The notes beneath the pieces were generated by a model, which worked only from the letters and a program-made list of their open reading frames with translations, was not told the origin of the DNA and ran no database searches. The translations under genes and the position numbers were made by a program. This document shows, piece by piece, positions 1-9,252 of a stretch of DNA of 64,000 nt (positions within the stretch are counted from its first letter, which is position 1; every line of letters begins with the position of its first letter). The stretch comes from SZUA-38 sp965212525 (GTDB lineage: Bacteria; Pseudomonadota; Gammaproteobacteria; Xanthomonadales; SZUA-38), in assembly GCA_965212525.1 (NCBI GenBank), contig CBDBVC010000042.1, positions 79,437 through 143,436 on the forward strand, written 5' to 3'.

Positions 1-1199
1 GCAAGGAACTGAATCTGGAGGGGCGACACGACGACCCCGAGCATGTTCATATCGGAATTGAATGGCTCGAATCCGTGGCCTTCAAGCACATTGAACGCAT
101 CGGCAAGCGGGTTCTGATCATCGGCGTCGGCAATACCGCCATGGATTGCTGCCGAACATCCCTGCGCCTGGGTGCCGAGGATGTCAAGGTGATGGCCAGA
201 AAGCCGCGTGAGTTCTTCAAGGCATCCGACTGGGAGCTGGAGGACGCCGAGGAAGAGAACGTCGAGATCGTCATCAATCATTCGCCGAAGGCATTTGTCA
301 CCGAAAACGGCCGTCTCAGGGGCATGTTGTTCGAACTGATGGAATACGACATCTCGGATGAGGGTCGCATCCTCGAAACCCGTGTGACCGGTGAGACCTT
401 CCTGCCTGCCGATGACGTGGTGCTGGCCATTGGTCAGGAGAATGCGTTTCCGTGGATTGAACGTGACATCGGCATCGAGTTCGATCAATGGGATGTACCG
501 GTGGTGGATCGGACCACACATGAATCCACACGATCCGGTGTGTTCTTCGGCGGCGACGCTGCGTTTGGTCCTGAAAACATCATCTGGGCAGTCGAGCATG
601 GCCATCAGTCAGCCATCTCGATACACCGCTATTGCCAGCAGCAGTCACTCAACGATCGCCTGCCGGACACGATGAATCTGTCCAGCCTGAAAATGGGCAT
701 TCATGAGTGGAGCTACAGCAACGATTTCAGCGCAGACCATCGCCAGGCGATGAATCATGTCGAGATGCCACGACGGTTCGAGGATCTGACCACCGAGGTT
801 GAGCTGGGCTTTGACGAGTTGCAGACGCTGAAGGAAGTTGAACGTTGTCTGAACTGTGATGTTCAGACTGTACTCACCGATGAGCTGTGCATCGAATGTG
901 ATGCCTGTATCGACATCTGTCCGGTAGACTGCCTGACGATCACCCGAAACGGTGAAGAGGACGATCTCAGGCAGCGACTGAAGGCACCGGCGCTGAATAC
1001 CGATCAGGACCTGTTTGTATCAGAACCGCTCAAACAGACAGGACGTGTCATGGTCAAGGACGAAGATATCTGCCTGCACTGCGGCTTGTGTGCCGAACGA
1101 TGTCCCACGGCAGCATGGGATATGCAAAAATCACTGTTGGGCGTCTCCTACGCCGAAGATCATGGTCCGCTTACATGCACCCAGAAAAAAACCGGATAA
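1..1199 (+). CDS. GltD-like FAD/NAD(P) oxidoreductase fused to a 2x[4Fe-4S] ferredoxin domain (5' end missing)
   Basis: The reading frame is open from base 3, so the gene runs off the left edge; 398 residues are visible. A dinucleotide-binding motif (VLIIGVGNTAMDCC) near nt 105-150 and a second FAD-type motif (FGGDAAFGPENI) mark the glutamate-synthase small-subunit/GltD family of flavoprotein electron carriers. The C-terminal third carries two ferredoxin cysteine sets (CIECDACIDICP, then CLHCGLCAERCP), enough for two [4Fe-4S] clusters. The gene overlaps the 2-oxoacid oxidoreductase alpha gene by 25 bp, so by context it probably passes electrons between that enzyme and NAD(P)H or ferredoxin. 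This partner role is inferred. A GTG at 75 is only an internal codon, not the start. Confidence 0.85.
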   Translation, partial: KELNLEGRHDDPEHVHIGIEWLESVAFKHIERIGKRVLIIGVGNTAMDCCRTSLRLGAEDVKVMARKPREFFKASDWELEDAEEENVEIVINHSPKAFVTENGRLRGMLFELMEYDISDEGRILETRVTGETFLPADDVVLAIGQENAFPWIERDIGIEFDQWDVPVVDRTTHESTRSGVFFGGDAAFGPENIIWAVEHGHQSAISIHRYCQQQSLNDRLPDTMNLSSLKMGIHEWSYSNDFSADHRQAMNHVEMPRRFEDLTTEVELGFDELQTLKEVERCLNCDVQTVLTDELCIECDACIDICPVDCLTITRNGEEDDLRQRLKAPALNTDQDLFVSEPLKQTGRVMVKDEDICLHCGLCAERCPTAAWDMQKSLLGVSYAEDHGPLTCTQKKTG

Positions 1200-2992
1200 A
1201 CGACTGCACCATAAAAATTGCCACAGTGAACGGCACCGGCTCAGCCAGTGCCAATGGCCTGCTGCTCAAAGCCCTGTTCCGCATGGGGATACCGGTCACT
1301 GGCAAGAATCTGTTTCCATCCAACATTCAGGGGCTGCCGACCTGGTTCGAAATCCGGGTGAGCAAGGATGGCTACATGGCCCGCTCGGGCAGTGTGGATG
1401 TCATGGTGGCACTCAATGCACAGACCTATGCCAGGGATCTGGCCGAAACTGCCAGTGGCGGCGTGTTCATCTATGATTCGACCTGGCCAAGGGACCGGCA
1501 ACTGGAACGTGACGATGTCACCATCCTGGGTGTACCCCTGTCGAAAATGTGCAATGAGCACTTTGATCAGGTCAGAACCCGCATCCTGATGAAGAACGTG
1601 GCTGGTGTTGGTGCACTGGCCGCACTGCTGTCACTTGATATGGACATCATCCGTGAGCTGCTTGAGGAAACCTTTGCAGCCAAGCCGAAACTGATCCAGT
1701 CCAACCTTGAAGCGGTAGGGTTGGGTTATGACTACGCCACGACAGAATTCAGTTGCCCGCTGCCACTGCACATGGAAACCATGGACCGTACAGCCGGACA
1801 CATCATGATTCAGGGTAATTCGGCCGCTGCGCTGGGTTGTCTCTACGCCGGTGCCACGGTGGGTGCCTGGTATCCAATCACACCATCCACCTCACTGATG
1901 GATGCCTTTCGAGGTTATTGCGAGCGCTACCGCAAGGATCCGGATACCGGTGAGAATAATTTCTGTATTATCCAGGCCGAGGATGAACTGGCTGCCATCG
2001 GCATGGTGATCGGGGCCAACTGGGCAGGTGCCCGTGCCTTCACACCGACCAGTGGGCCGGGTATTTCGCTGATGAACGAATTTATCGGCTTTGCCTACTT
2101 TACCGAGATACCGGCTGTGCTGTTCGATGTACAGCGTGTCGGGCCATCAACCGGTATGCCCACGCGCACACAGCAGGGCGACATCATGAGCTGCGCCTAT
2201 GCCTCGCATGGTGACACACGCCATGTATTGCTGTTTCCGGCCAATCCCGAAGAGTGTTTTTACCAGTCTGTTGCTGCCTTCGATCTGGCTGAACGATTGC
2301 AGACACCGGTATTTGTACTGCTTGATCTGGATATCGGCATGAACGACTGGATGTGCCCGGATCTGACATGGGACGACAGCCATCAACCGGATCGGGGCAA
2401 GGTGCTTGATGCCAGGCAACTGGAGGAAGTCGAAGCCTTCTATCGCTACATGGATGTTGACGGCGATGGTATCTGTGCCCGCACACTGCCGGGCGAGAGT
2501 GAAAAGGGTGCCTATTTCGTGCGAGGTTCCGGACACAACCAGTACGGTGCCTACACCGAGGATGAGGCCGAGTACCAGGCTGTACTGGACCGTCTCAACA
2601 GCAAATGGAAAACAGCGGCAGAACTGGTGCCTGAGCCGGTGCTGCGCAGGGCAGAAGCGTCGACCTCACTGGGTATCATCACGGTCGGAGGCTGCGATGG
2701 TGCGATCATCGAGGCGATAGACCTGCTGTCGGCCGAGGACATCCATGCCGATTACCTGCGTATCCGGGCCTTCCCCTTTACTACCGAGGTGATCGAGTTT
2801 CTGCAGCAGCATGACCGCATTTTCGTGGTCGAACAGAATCGTGACGCGCAACTGCGCTCACTGCTGATACTTGAAACTCCTGTAGCGAAGGAGAAACTGT
2901 TGTCGGTTCTCAGATACGATGGCATGCCGATGGACGCGCTAACGGTGGTGACCGGCGTCAAAGGTAGTCTGGCGAGGGAGGATGTGGCATGA
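1175..2992 (+). CDS. 2-oxoacid:acceptor oxidoreductase, fused gamma-alpha subunit (KorA type)
   Basis: 605 residues if translation starts at ATG 1175; the frame is open further upstream, but the family start (a short leader, then IKIATVNGTGSASANGL) fits this ATG. Residues ~10-190 form the gamma (POR/KOR acceptor) domain. Residues ~210 onward form the pyrimidine-binding alpha domain (GNSAAALGCLYAGA, YPITPSTSLMDAF, EDELAAIGMVIGA), followed by the transketolase-C-like part ending the protein. With the beta subunit it oxidatively decarboxylates a 2-oxoacid with CoA and reduces ferredoxin; 2-oxoglutarate is the likeliest substrate but the sequence does not prove it. It overlaps its upstream neighbour by 25 bp and the beta gene by 4 bp (ATGA), indicating translational coupling. 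Confidence 0.88.
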   Translation: MHPEKNRINDCTIKIATVNGTGSASANGLLLKALFRMGIPVTGKNLFPSNIQGLPTWFEIRVSKDGYMARSGSVDVMVALNAQTYARDLAETASGGVFIYDSTWPRDRQLERDDVTILGVPLSKMCNEHFDQVRTRILMKNVAGVGALAALLSLDMDIIRELLEETFAAKPKLIQSNLEAVGLGYDYATTEFSCPLPLHMETMDRTAGHIMIQGNSAAALGCLYAGATVGAWYPITPSTSLMDAFRGYCERYRKDPDTGENNFCIIQAEDELAAIGMVIGANWAGARAFTPTSGPGISLMNEFIGFAYFTEIPAVLFDVQRVGPSTGMPTRTQQGDIMSCAYASHGDTRHVLLFPANPEECFYQSVAAFDLAERLQTPVFVLLDLDIGMNDWMCPDLTWDDSHQPDRGKVLDARQLEEVEAFYRYMDVDGDGICARTLPGESEKGAYFVRGSGHNQYGAYTEDEAEYQAVLDRLNSKWKTAAELVPEPVLRRAEASTSLGIITVGGCDGAIIEAIDLLSAEDIHADYLRIRAFPFTTEVIEFLQQHDRIFVVEQNRDAQLRSLLILETPVAKEKLLSVLRYDGMPMDALTVVTGVKGSLAREDVA

Positions 2993-4044
2993 GTTATATC
3001 AAGAAACCCCGGGTTGACTACCTCAAGCAGACAACCAATGGTATCGGCCTCACGCGACGGGATTACGAGGGCGGCATGTCCACACTGTGTGCCGGCTGCG
3101 GGCATGACTCCATCACCGCAGCGCTGGTGCAGGCCTACTTCGAACTCGATATTGCGCCGCAGGATGTGATCAAGCTCTCTGGTATCGGCTGTTCATCGAA
3201 AACACCGGCGTATTTCCTCAACGGCGCTCATGGATTCAATTCGGTTCATGGCCGCATGCCCTCGGTGGCCACCGGTGCCATCGCTGCCAACAAGAATCTG
3301 TTCTGTATCGGGGTGTCCGGCGACGGCGATTCCCTGTCAATTGGTCTGGGACAGTTTGGCCATGTGGTCCGGCGCAATCTGAACATGCTGTACGTGATCG
3401 AGAACAACGGCGTCTACGGACTCACCAAGGGCCAGTTTTCGGCCTCTGCCGATGTCGGCAGCAAGGCCAAGAAAGGCGAGGAAAATCGCCAGCCGCCGAT
3501 TGATCCGGTGATCTATGCCATCGCCATGGGCGGCAGCTTTGTGGCCAGAAGCTTTTCTGGTGACAAGGAGCAGCTGGTGGATCTGCTGAAGGCGGGCATC
3601 AGGCATCAGGGTACCGCAATCATCGACGTGATCTCGCCCTGCGTCACCTTCAATGATCATGTTGGTTCCACCAAGAGCTATGCTCACACTCGGGAGTATT
3701 ACCATCCGGCGATCCACACCGATTTTGTACCGCCCAGCGAGGAAATCAGGGCAGCCTATGATGAGGGTGAGGTGATGAACGTCGAACTGCATGACGGCAG
3801 TCATATACTTCTGAGAAAAACCGACAGCAAGTACGACCCGAGTCATCGTCCGACAACCATCGCACACTTGGAGGATCATTCCGACCGGGGTGAAATTGTC
3901 ACCGGGCTGCTCTACATCGATCAGGATCAGAAGGATCTGCATGATCTGTCGAATACGCCCGCAACACCACTGACTCGTCTTGATCATGGCAGCCTCTGTC
4001 CCGGTTCGGATGCCCTGTCCGAACTGATGTCGAAGTACCGCTGA
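2989..4044 (+). CDS. 2-oxoacid:ferredoxin oxidoreductase beta subunit (thiamine pyrophosphate-binding)
   Basis: 351 residues. The start ATG overlaps the stop of the alpha gene (ATGA). Family hallmarks are the cysteine motif LCAGCGHDSITAAL near residue 36, GIGCSSKTPAYF, and the thiamine-diphosphate/Mg site GDGDSLSIGLGQF followed by NNGVYGLTKGQFSAS. Length and motif order match KorB. It should bind TPP and form the catalytic core with the preceding gamma-alpha fusion in the cytoplasm. The C-terminal ~90 residues (after HTREYYHP) follow the usual KorB pattern. The three genes form one tight operon; the 17-bp gap to the next gene suggests the transporter may be cotranscribed. Confidence 0.9.
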   Translation: MSYIKKPRVDYLKQTTNGIGLTRRDYEGGMSTLCAGCGHDSITAALVQAYFELDIAPQDVIKLSGIGCSSKTPAYFLNGAHGFNSVHGRMPSVATGAIAANKNLFCIGVSGDGDSLSIGLGQFGHVVRRNLNMLYVIENNGVYGLTKGQFSASADVGSKAKKGEENRQPPIDPVIYAIAMGGSFVARSFSGDKEQLVDLLKAGIRHQGTAIIDVISPCVTFNDHVGSTKSYAHTREYYHPAIHTDFVPPSEEIRAAYDEGEVMNVELHDGSHILLRKTDSKYDPSHRPTTIAHLEDHSDRGEIVTGLLYIDQDQKDLHDLSNTPATPLTRLDHGSLCPGSDALSELMSKYR

Positions 4045-4061
4045 GCCTGCCGCATTACGCC

Positions 4062-5051
4062 GTGGCAGCCAAGTTGATCAGAATCCTGCCCGGTGTTGTT
4101 CTGTGCGCCATCATCGGTCTGGGTGCACTCATCATATTTCCTGGTGCGATGGCCATACCGCTGGCCATACTGGCCGGAGTGATTTTGGGAAATGTCATTC
4201 GTCTTCCCGAAATTGCAACAAGCGGGATACGCTTCTGCGAGAACACGGTGCTGTCTCTGGCTATTGTCCTCATGGGGGTAAATCTGGATTTCACGGTATT
4301 CGCCAGTCTGGGGCTTTCCGTGATTGTCCTGATCGTCACCTCGCTTCTCATCACATTGATTGCTGCACGGCTCATTGGTCGATGGCTGGGCATCAGCACT
4401 GAACTGAGCTGGCTGATCGGTGCCGGCAATGGCATTTGCGGCTGTGCTGCCATTGTTGCCACAGAGCGGATTGTCGGCGCCAGCAAGGCCGATGTGGCCG
4501 CGTCAGTCACAGTGATCAATCTGCTGGGCACGATTGGCATGGTGCTGCTGCCCGTGTTGCTGACCTGGTTGTTTGTCCTGCCGGCTGTTGAATCGGGCGT
4601 GCTGATTGGTAACACACTTCAGGCGGCGGGGCAGGTGGTAGCTTCGGGTTATGCCATGGGTGAGAGCAGTGGCCAGACCGCGACCATCGTCAAGATGGGA
4701 CGTATCCTCATGCTGGTCCCGCTGATGCTGTTTCTGATGGTCCTGTCAGGTAAACGCACGGGCAGGGCTCGATCGACTGACCCGCTGTCACTGTTGAGAG
4801 CAATTCCCTGGTTTATCATCGGATTCGTCGCCCTGTCGCTGGTGGCGACCATGGGAATGCTGAGGCAGGATGTAATCAACATTCTTGACCAGCTCGGCGA
4901 TCATGCTCTGATCATCGCCATGGCTGCGATCGGGCTCAATATCCGCTTTTCGCAGCTGATCAGTCACGGCAGTTCAGCGCTCAGGCTTGGCACCATGGTC
5001 TTTGTCGTGCAGTTGATGGCATCCATGCTGCTGATCCTGATATTGTTCTGA
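4062..5051 (+). CDS. YeiH/UPF0324 family integral membrane transporter
   Basis: 329 residues, starting with GTG at 4062, which gives the first membrane helix directly (LIRILPGVVLCAIIGLGALI). Around nine to ten hydrophobic segments cover the protein. The conserved family stretch with GIRFCENTVLSLAIVLMGVN and the GAGNGICGCAAIVAT re-entrant-like motif place it in the YeiH/UPF0324 group, predicted to export sulfate or a related anion; no substrate is proven from sequence. It lies 17 bp after the KOR beta gene on the same strand, so cotranscription is possible. No signal of horizontal transfer was noticed. Confidence 0.85.
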   Translation: MAAKLIRILPGVVLCAIIGLGALIIFPGAMAIPLAILAGVILGNVIRLPEIATSGIRFCENTVLSLAIVLMGVNLDFTVFASLGLSVIVLIVTSLLITLIAARLIGRWLGISTELSWLIGAGNGICGCAAIVATERIVGASKADVAASVTVINLLGTIGMVLLPVLLTWLFVLPAVESGVLIGNTLQAAGQVVASGYAMGESSGQTATIVKMGRILMLVPLMLFLMVLSGKRTGRARSTDPLSLLRAIPWFIIGFVALSLVATMGMLRQDVINILDQLGDHALIIAMAAIGLNIRFSQLISHGSSALRLGTMVFVVQLMASMLLILILF

Positions 5052-5126
5052 ATCCAGATCGTTATCCACTGCCGTTGTCACCCTGTGTCTCGCATTGTGA
5101 CGAATTGTTACACCGTGCTCAAAATG

Positions 5127-5155
5127 TTAACTGTGTCACACTTTCGTAGTATGAT
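5127..5155 (+). promoter_or_regulatory. Predicted sigma70-type promoter for the DUF11 surface protein
   Basis: TTAACT (5127-5132), a 17-bp spacer, then TATGAT (5150-5155): four and five matches to consensus. Transcription would start near 5162, leaving a ~145-nt leader before the DUF11 gene. The leader contains a 34-codon open frame. Confidence 0.55.
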
Positions 5156-5193
5156 GAAACAAGGTGAACAGTAGCAGTAAACGGGGTGGTCGC

Positions 5194-5298
5194 ATGAAGA
5201 ACCAATCGCAGATGACCAAGACTCTTTGGTTGTCAGTCATGCCCCTGACCGCAACACAACACAGTTCAGAAACGTCTTTAATCAGTTATAACTCCTGA
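5194..5298 (+). CDS. Possible 34-residue leader peptide upstream of the DUF11 gene
   Basis: An ATG at 5194, preceded by GGGGTGGT, opens a 34-codon frame ending with TGA at 5296-5298, eight bases before the ATG of the large surface protein. The peptide begins MKNQSQMTKTLWLSVMP and ends in a Ser/Thr-rich tail; no family is recognised. It lies wholly inside the predicted leader RNA. If translated it could couple to, or attenuate, expression of the downstream gene, whose own ribosome-binding site is weak. Chance is a fair alternative for an ORF this short. Confidence 0.25.
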   Translation: MKNQSQMTKTLWLSVMPLTATQHSSETSLISYNS

Positions 5299-5306
5299 GA
5301 AATGCA

Positions 5307-8093
5307 ATGAAAACAAATAGCTGCAGTAATACGGTGGGAAAATACTTCACAGGCCTTCTGCTTGGCATGCTGAGTCTTGCAAGCACAGCACTGATGGCTG
5401 GACCTGTTGTATCTGGCGTTCAATTGACGGTGAATCCTGATGATACCGTCACGATCACGAATCAGGGAGGCAGTGCATTTCCAGGCAGTGTCGGTGCTGG
5501 TGGTCTCGATCCGTACATCAATGGCTGGAGTGTGACATCCGGTACGATTAACTGGACGGATACAAACGGTACGCCTACCTTGCGCATGAACAGCTCTGGC
5601 ATCAATGTATTGAATGCGGGAGGGATCGCCAACAGCAACGGTAACAAGACAGGTTCTGTGGTACTGGCAGGGGATACCACCCTGGGTGCCGCCTTGCGTG
5701 CTTCACTGGGTGTTGGCAGCAGCCCGTTCACATCCACAGCCGTTCAGAACGGCGGAACGGCATTCACCATCACGGGTACGGCCAACGTCATGGCGCTTGC
5801 CGGAACCAATCCCGATATTGCAATCACCAGCACGGAATCTGCCGACCCGGTCACGGCTGGTGGCGGCACAACGTTTACTCATGTGGTGACCGCAGCCAAC
5901 ATCACCACCAATGCGGCCACCGGTGTGAACGTGACAGTGACGCCCACACTTCCAGCGGGTGTCACGCTGATGTCGGCGACGCCGAGTGCCGGAACCTACG
6001 TCGGCACCAACTGGAGTGTCGGCAACCTGGGCTCGATGGCCAGTGAGACGCTGACGCTGACCTACAGTGTGGGCGCATCCACCGCCAACGGTTCCACAGT
6101 CGACATGACGGCCTCGCTGGCCAGTCTGAACGAAACCGATGATTCGGCAGCAAATAACATGGACAGCGAAAGCACAACGGTGAACACATCGGCTGATCTG
6201 TCGATCACCAAAGTGGACAGTACCGATCCGGTGATTGCCGGCAATGCACTGACCTACACCCTGACTGTCAACAATGCAGGCCCATCCGATGCGGCTGGTG
6301 TTGTCGTAACCGATACCCTGCCAGCCGGTGTCACCCTCGTGTCCACCAGCGGATGTGCTGAGGACCCGAACGGAGTGCCTGCCTGTAGCCTGGGCACCAT
6401 TGCCGCGGGTGGTTCCGCAATGTACACCATCAACGTGACGGTGGATTCGAGTACCTCGGGCACCATCACCAACAATGCAAGCGTCAGCGCCACGACCAGC
6501 GATCCCAATGGTGGCAACAATTCGGCTTCTGAAGGCACCACCGTCAATACATCGGCCGATCTGTCGATCACCAAGACGGACAGTGCGGACCCAGTGATTG
6601 CCGGCAATGCCCTGACCTATACCATTACTGTTTCCAATGCCGGTCCATCCGACGCACAGGGTGTCAGTGTCGCCGATACCCTGCCGGCCGGTGTCACCCT
6701 GGTGTCCACCACAGGTTGTGCTGAAGATCCTGCCGGTGTCCCAACCTGTACGCTGGGAACTGTGGCCGCAGGCGGATCTGCCATGTACACCGTCGATGTC
6801 ACGGTGGACTCGAGTACGACGGGCAGTATCACCAATATGGTGTCTGTCACGACCACCACCTCTGACCCCAATGGCGGCAACAATTCTGCCAGCGAGACCA
6901 CAACGGTGAACACCGATGCCGACCTGTCGATCACCAAGACCGACAGCGTTGATCCGGTTCTGGCCGGCAACAGCCTCGTTTACACACTGACAGTGTCCAA
7001 TGCGGGACCATCCGATGCACAATCGGTGGTCGTGACCGATACACTGCCGGCTGGTGTCAGCAATGCCGTCAGTAGCGGCTGCGCCGAGGACCCCAACGGC
7101 GTACCGACCTGCAGTCTCGGCAATATCGCTGCCGGTGGATCAGCCATGTATACCGTTACGGTGGATGTCGATCCAGGTACATCCGGTACACTGGCCAATA
7201 TGGCATCGGTCACTTCTGCAACCGCAGACAGCAATGGTGGCAATAATTCCGTCACAGAAAACACAGGCGTCAATGCCGATGCCGACCTGTCCATCACCAA
7301 GACGGACAGTGTCGACCCGGTCGTGGCCGGTACCAACATGACCTACACCATCACGGTCAACAACAACGGTCCGTCGGATGCAACGGGCGTCAGCGTGGCC
7401 GACACACTGCCGGCTGGTGTGACATTGAACAGTACAACGGGTTGTGCCGAGGATCCTGCGGGTATTCCGACCTGTTCACTGGGTAATATTGCCGATGGCG
7501 GTTCGGCCATGTTCACAGTCGATGTCACGGTCGACCCGGCCACGACTGGGACCCTGAGCAACACCGCGACCGTCAGCGCCACCACGCCGGATAGCAATGC
7601 AGCCAATGATTCCGCGACCGAAATGACGGCAACATCGGCCGAGTCCGATCTGTCACTGGTCATGTCAGGGCCACCGACCATCATCACTCCGAGTCTGGTG
7701 ACCTTCACCATTGATGTGACTAACAATGGACCATCTGATGCCGCCAACGTGGTGGTGACCGATACGCTGAGTGCACCGTTCAATTCGGTCACAACGCTGG
7801 GTTGTGCCGAAGACCCGAACGGGTATCAGGATTGCAGTCTTGGCACCATACCTGCCGGTGGCATGGCCTCGTATGACATCACATTCGATGTCATCCGAAC
7901 CAATGCGGTGGTGACCAATACCGCCACGGTGACCAGCGATTCGGTGGACAACACACCGGGCAACAATTCTGCTGCCATTGGCGCAGCCAGTTCGGCGGTG
8001 CCCGTACCCACGCTCAACACCTGGGCCACGATTCTGGCGGCACTGTTGTTGATGGGCGTCGGTCTCTACACCGTCCGACGACTCTCACGCTAA
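5307..8093 (+). CDS. Secreted surface protein with tandem DUF11 repeats and IPTL-CTERM-like C-terminal anchor
   Basis: 928 residues. The N-terminus has a signal peptide (hydrophobic core FTGLLLGMLSLASTALMAG). A ~135-residue unique domain is followed by one divergent and five near-identical DUF11 (Ig-like) repeats, each beginning ADLSITK-like and containing GPSDA..V.DTLPAGV and SGCAEDPNG..CSLG; each carries a Cys pair. The end, PVPTLNTWATILAALLLMG followed by basic VRRLSR, has the motif-helix-basic-tail layout of IPTL-CTERM sorting signals (family motif IPTLSEW), which are linked to exosortase-like processing. The protein is therefore probably exported and held at the cell surface. A perfect terminator follows. 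No sorting enzyme is in this window. Confidence 0.85.
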   Translation: MKTNSCSNTVGKYFTGLLLGMLSLASTALMAGPVVSGVQLTVNPDDTVTITNQGGSAFPGSVGAGGLDPYINGWSVTSGTINWTDTNGTPTLRMNSSGINVLNAGGIANSNGNKTGSVVLAGDTTLGAALRASLGVGSSPFTSTAVQNGGTAFTITGTANVMALAGTNPDIAITSTESADPVTAGGGTTFTHVVTAANITTNAATGVNVTVTPTLPAGVTLMSATPSAGTYVGTNWSVGNLGSMASETLTLTYSVGASTANGSTVDMTASLASLNETDDSAANNMDSESTTVNTSADLSITKVDSTDPVIAGNALTYTLTVNNAGPSDAAGVVVTDTLPAGVTLVSTSGCAEDPNGVPACSLGTIAAGGSAMYTINVTVDSSTSGTITNNASVSATTSDPNGGNNSASEGTTVNTSADLSITKTDSADPVIAGNALTYTITVSNAGPSDAQGVSVADTLPAGVTLVSTTGCAEDPAGVPTCTLGTVAAGGSAMYTVDVTVDSSTTGSITNMVSVTTTTSDPNGGNNSASETTTVNTDADLSITKTDSVDPVLAGNSLVYTLTVSNAGPSDAQSVVVTDTLPAGVSNAVSSGCAEDPNGVPTCSLGNIAAGGSAMYTVTVDVDPGTSGTLANMASVTSATADSNGGNNSVTENTGVNADADLSITKTDSVDPVVAGTNMTYTITVNNNGPSDATGVSVADTLPAGVTLNSTTGCAEDPAGIPTCSLGNIADGGSAMFTVDVTVDPATTGTLSNTATVSATTPDSNAANDSATEMTATSAESDLSLVMSGPPTIITPSLVTFTIDVTNNGPSDAANVVVTDTLSAPFNSVTTLGCAEDPNGYQDCSLGTIPAGGMASYDITFDVIRTNAVVTNTATVTSDSVDNTPGNNSAAIGAASSAVPVPTLNTWATILAALLLMGVGLYTVRRLSR
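6192..7980 (+). repeat. Five DUF11-coding tandem repeats with an exact 363-bp period
   Basis: Equivalent codons of the ADLSITK-type unit start fall at 6192, 6555, 6918, 7281 and 7644, exactly 363 bp (121 codons) apart every time. A more divergent sixth unit of about 381 bp precedes them from about 5811. Confidence 0.85.
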
Positions 8094-8115
8094 CAACACT
8101 GCTTGAGTCTCGTTG

Positions 8116-8140
8116 AAAAAGGCCCCGTCGGGGCCTTTTT
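8116..8140 (+). terminator. Rho-independent terminator of the DUF11 gene
   Basis: A perfect 11-bp stem (AAAAAGGCCCC / GGGGCCTTTTT) with a GTC loop ends in a T run, 23 bp after the stop codon. Confidence 0.92.
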
Positions 8141-8242
8141 CATGTCCGGCATTTGCCTGCAGCCCTGATCCGTTATCACCTACAGATCGCGTCAGCATTC
8201 TGCCGGGTATTCTCAGCCTTATTCCGGGATCATGCTGCACAC

Positions 8243-8263
8243 GCTTCACCGAGGGGGTGAAGC
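8243..8263 (+). other. Perfect hairpin in the leader of the beta-helix gene
   Basis: GCTTCACC (8243-8250), a 5-nt loop and GGTGAAGC (8256-8263) form a perfect 8-bp stem, 22 bp before the ATG and upstream of the GGAGAGTGAG ribosome-binding region. It may be an mRNA-stability or translation-control element. Confidence 0.5.
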
Positions 8264-8285
8264 ATTCCCGACACGGAGAGTGAGA

Positions 8286-9221
8286 ATGAAAACATTACTG
8301 AGTCTATGTGCCCTGGCGGGCAGTCTTTTTGTGAACACGGTCCAGGCGCTGTCCTGTGGTGACGTGCTGTTTGCCTCGACCACACTGACCTCTGATCTGA
8401 CCAACTGTCCCTTTGATGGGCTCTATGTCCTGGCGGATGATGTCACCATCGACTTGAACGGCCATACCATCGACGGTATGGGCTCTGGCAACGGCATTGT
8501 ACTGTTGCCGGGTAAACGCAACCTGACCGTCACGGGTGCGGGTACCATCAGTGAATTCGATACCGGCATTTTACTGGAGCAGGGCAAGGGGCACCTGGTT
8601 GAATATGTACGGTTTCGTGACAATCGAATTGGGATTTCAGCTACCGATGTCAGTGTCAGCGAGTTCAGCTTCAATGACATGCGTGATGGCTGGACAGGCG
8701 TGATGCTGCTTGACCGGGGTTCGAAATACAATCGGGTTGCCGACAATTATGTGTCTGGCATGATCGAGGATGGCATCTGGCTGTTCGACAGCCACGGGAA
8801 TGAGGTGGAGAACAACAGCCTGACGGACAATTCCATTGGTGTGCGTTTGTCCAGCAGCAGTGAAAATGCCATCAGAAACAATACCTTTAGTGGGAATTTC
8901 ACCATCGCACTGAAAATGGTTTCCAGCAGCGGAGGCACCGTCGGGACTGCGTATAACAGGGTCAGTGACAACCGGTTCTACAATAATGATCTGGCGGTCT
9001 TTCTCGGCTCGATGATACCGTTCAAACCCGCCGTGAAGAATTATTTCGGCAATAACCAGTTTCATTCAGGAAACCGTGCTGTATGGATACTTGATGCCGA
9101 TGTCATCAAGACCGTTCTCGAGGACAATCTCTTCGTGCTGAACAGTGGCTATGACATCCTGGATGGCGGCACATCAACGCAAACCCTGGGTAATACCTGT
9201 GATGGGCTGGCCTGCCCCTGA
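8286..9221 (+). CDS. Secreted right-handed parallel beta-helix (NosD/PbH1-like) protein
   Basis: 311 residues from ATG 8286, chosen because GGAGAGTGAG sits just upstream and the product begins with a clean signal peptide (MKTLLSLCALAGSLFVNTVQA). The mature part has successive ~22-residue coils rich in N and G (for example HGNEVENNSLTDNSIGVRL, then ENAIRNNTFSGNF), typical of periplasmic copper-binding/NosD-like and pectate-lyase-like beta-helices. Two Cys pairs, near the mature N-terminus and in the C-terminal NTCDGLACP, suggest disulfide capping of the helix. No catalytic site is recognised, so substrate and role are unknown; carbohydrate or surface binding is possible. It is alone on its strand, downstream of the DUF11 terminator. 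Confidence 0.75.
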   Translation: MKTLLSLCALAGSLFVNTVQALSCGDVLFASTTLTSDLTNCPFDGLYVLADDVTIDLNGHTIDGMGSGNGIVLLPGKRNLTVTGAGTISEFDTGILLEQGKGHLVEYVRFRDNRIGISATDVSVSEFSFNDMRDGWTGVMLLDRGSKYNRVADNYVSGMIEDGIWLFDSHGNEVENNSLTDNSIGVRLSSSSENAIRNNTFSGNFTIALKMVSSSGGTVGTAYNRVSDNRFYNNDLAVFLGSMIPFKPAVKNYFGNNQFHSGNRAVWILDADVIKTVLEDNLFVLNSGYDILDGGTSTQTLGNTCDGLACP

Positions 9222-9252
9222 TTCGCAGGTATGTCCTCTCACATGCTCTGGC

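Noticed and set aside
5703..7022. 439-codon minus-strand frame across the DUF11 repeats
   Set aside because: It exists only because the repeat unit is a multiple of three and lacks stops in that antisense frame; composition is not protein-like.
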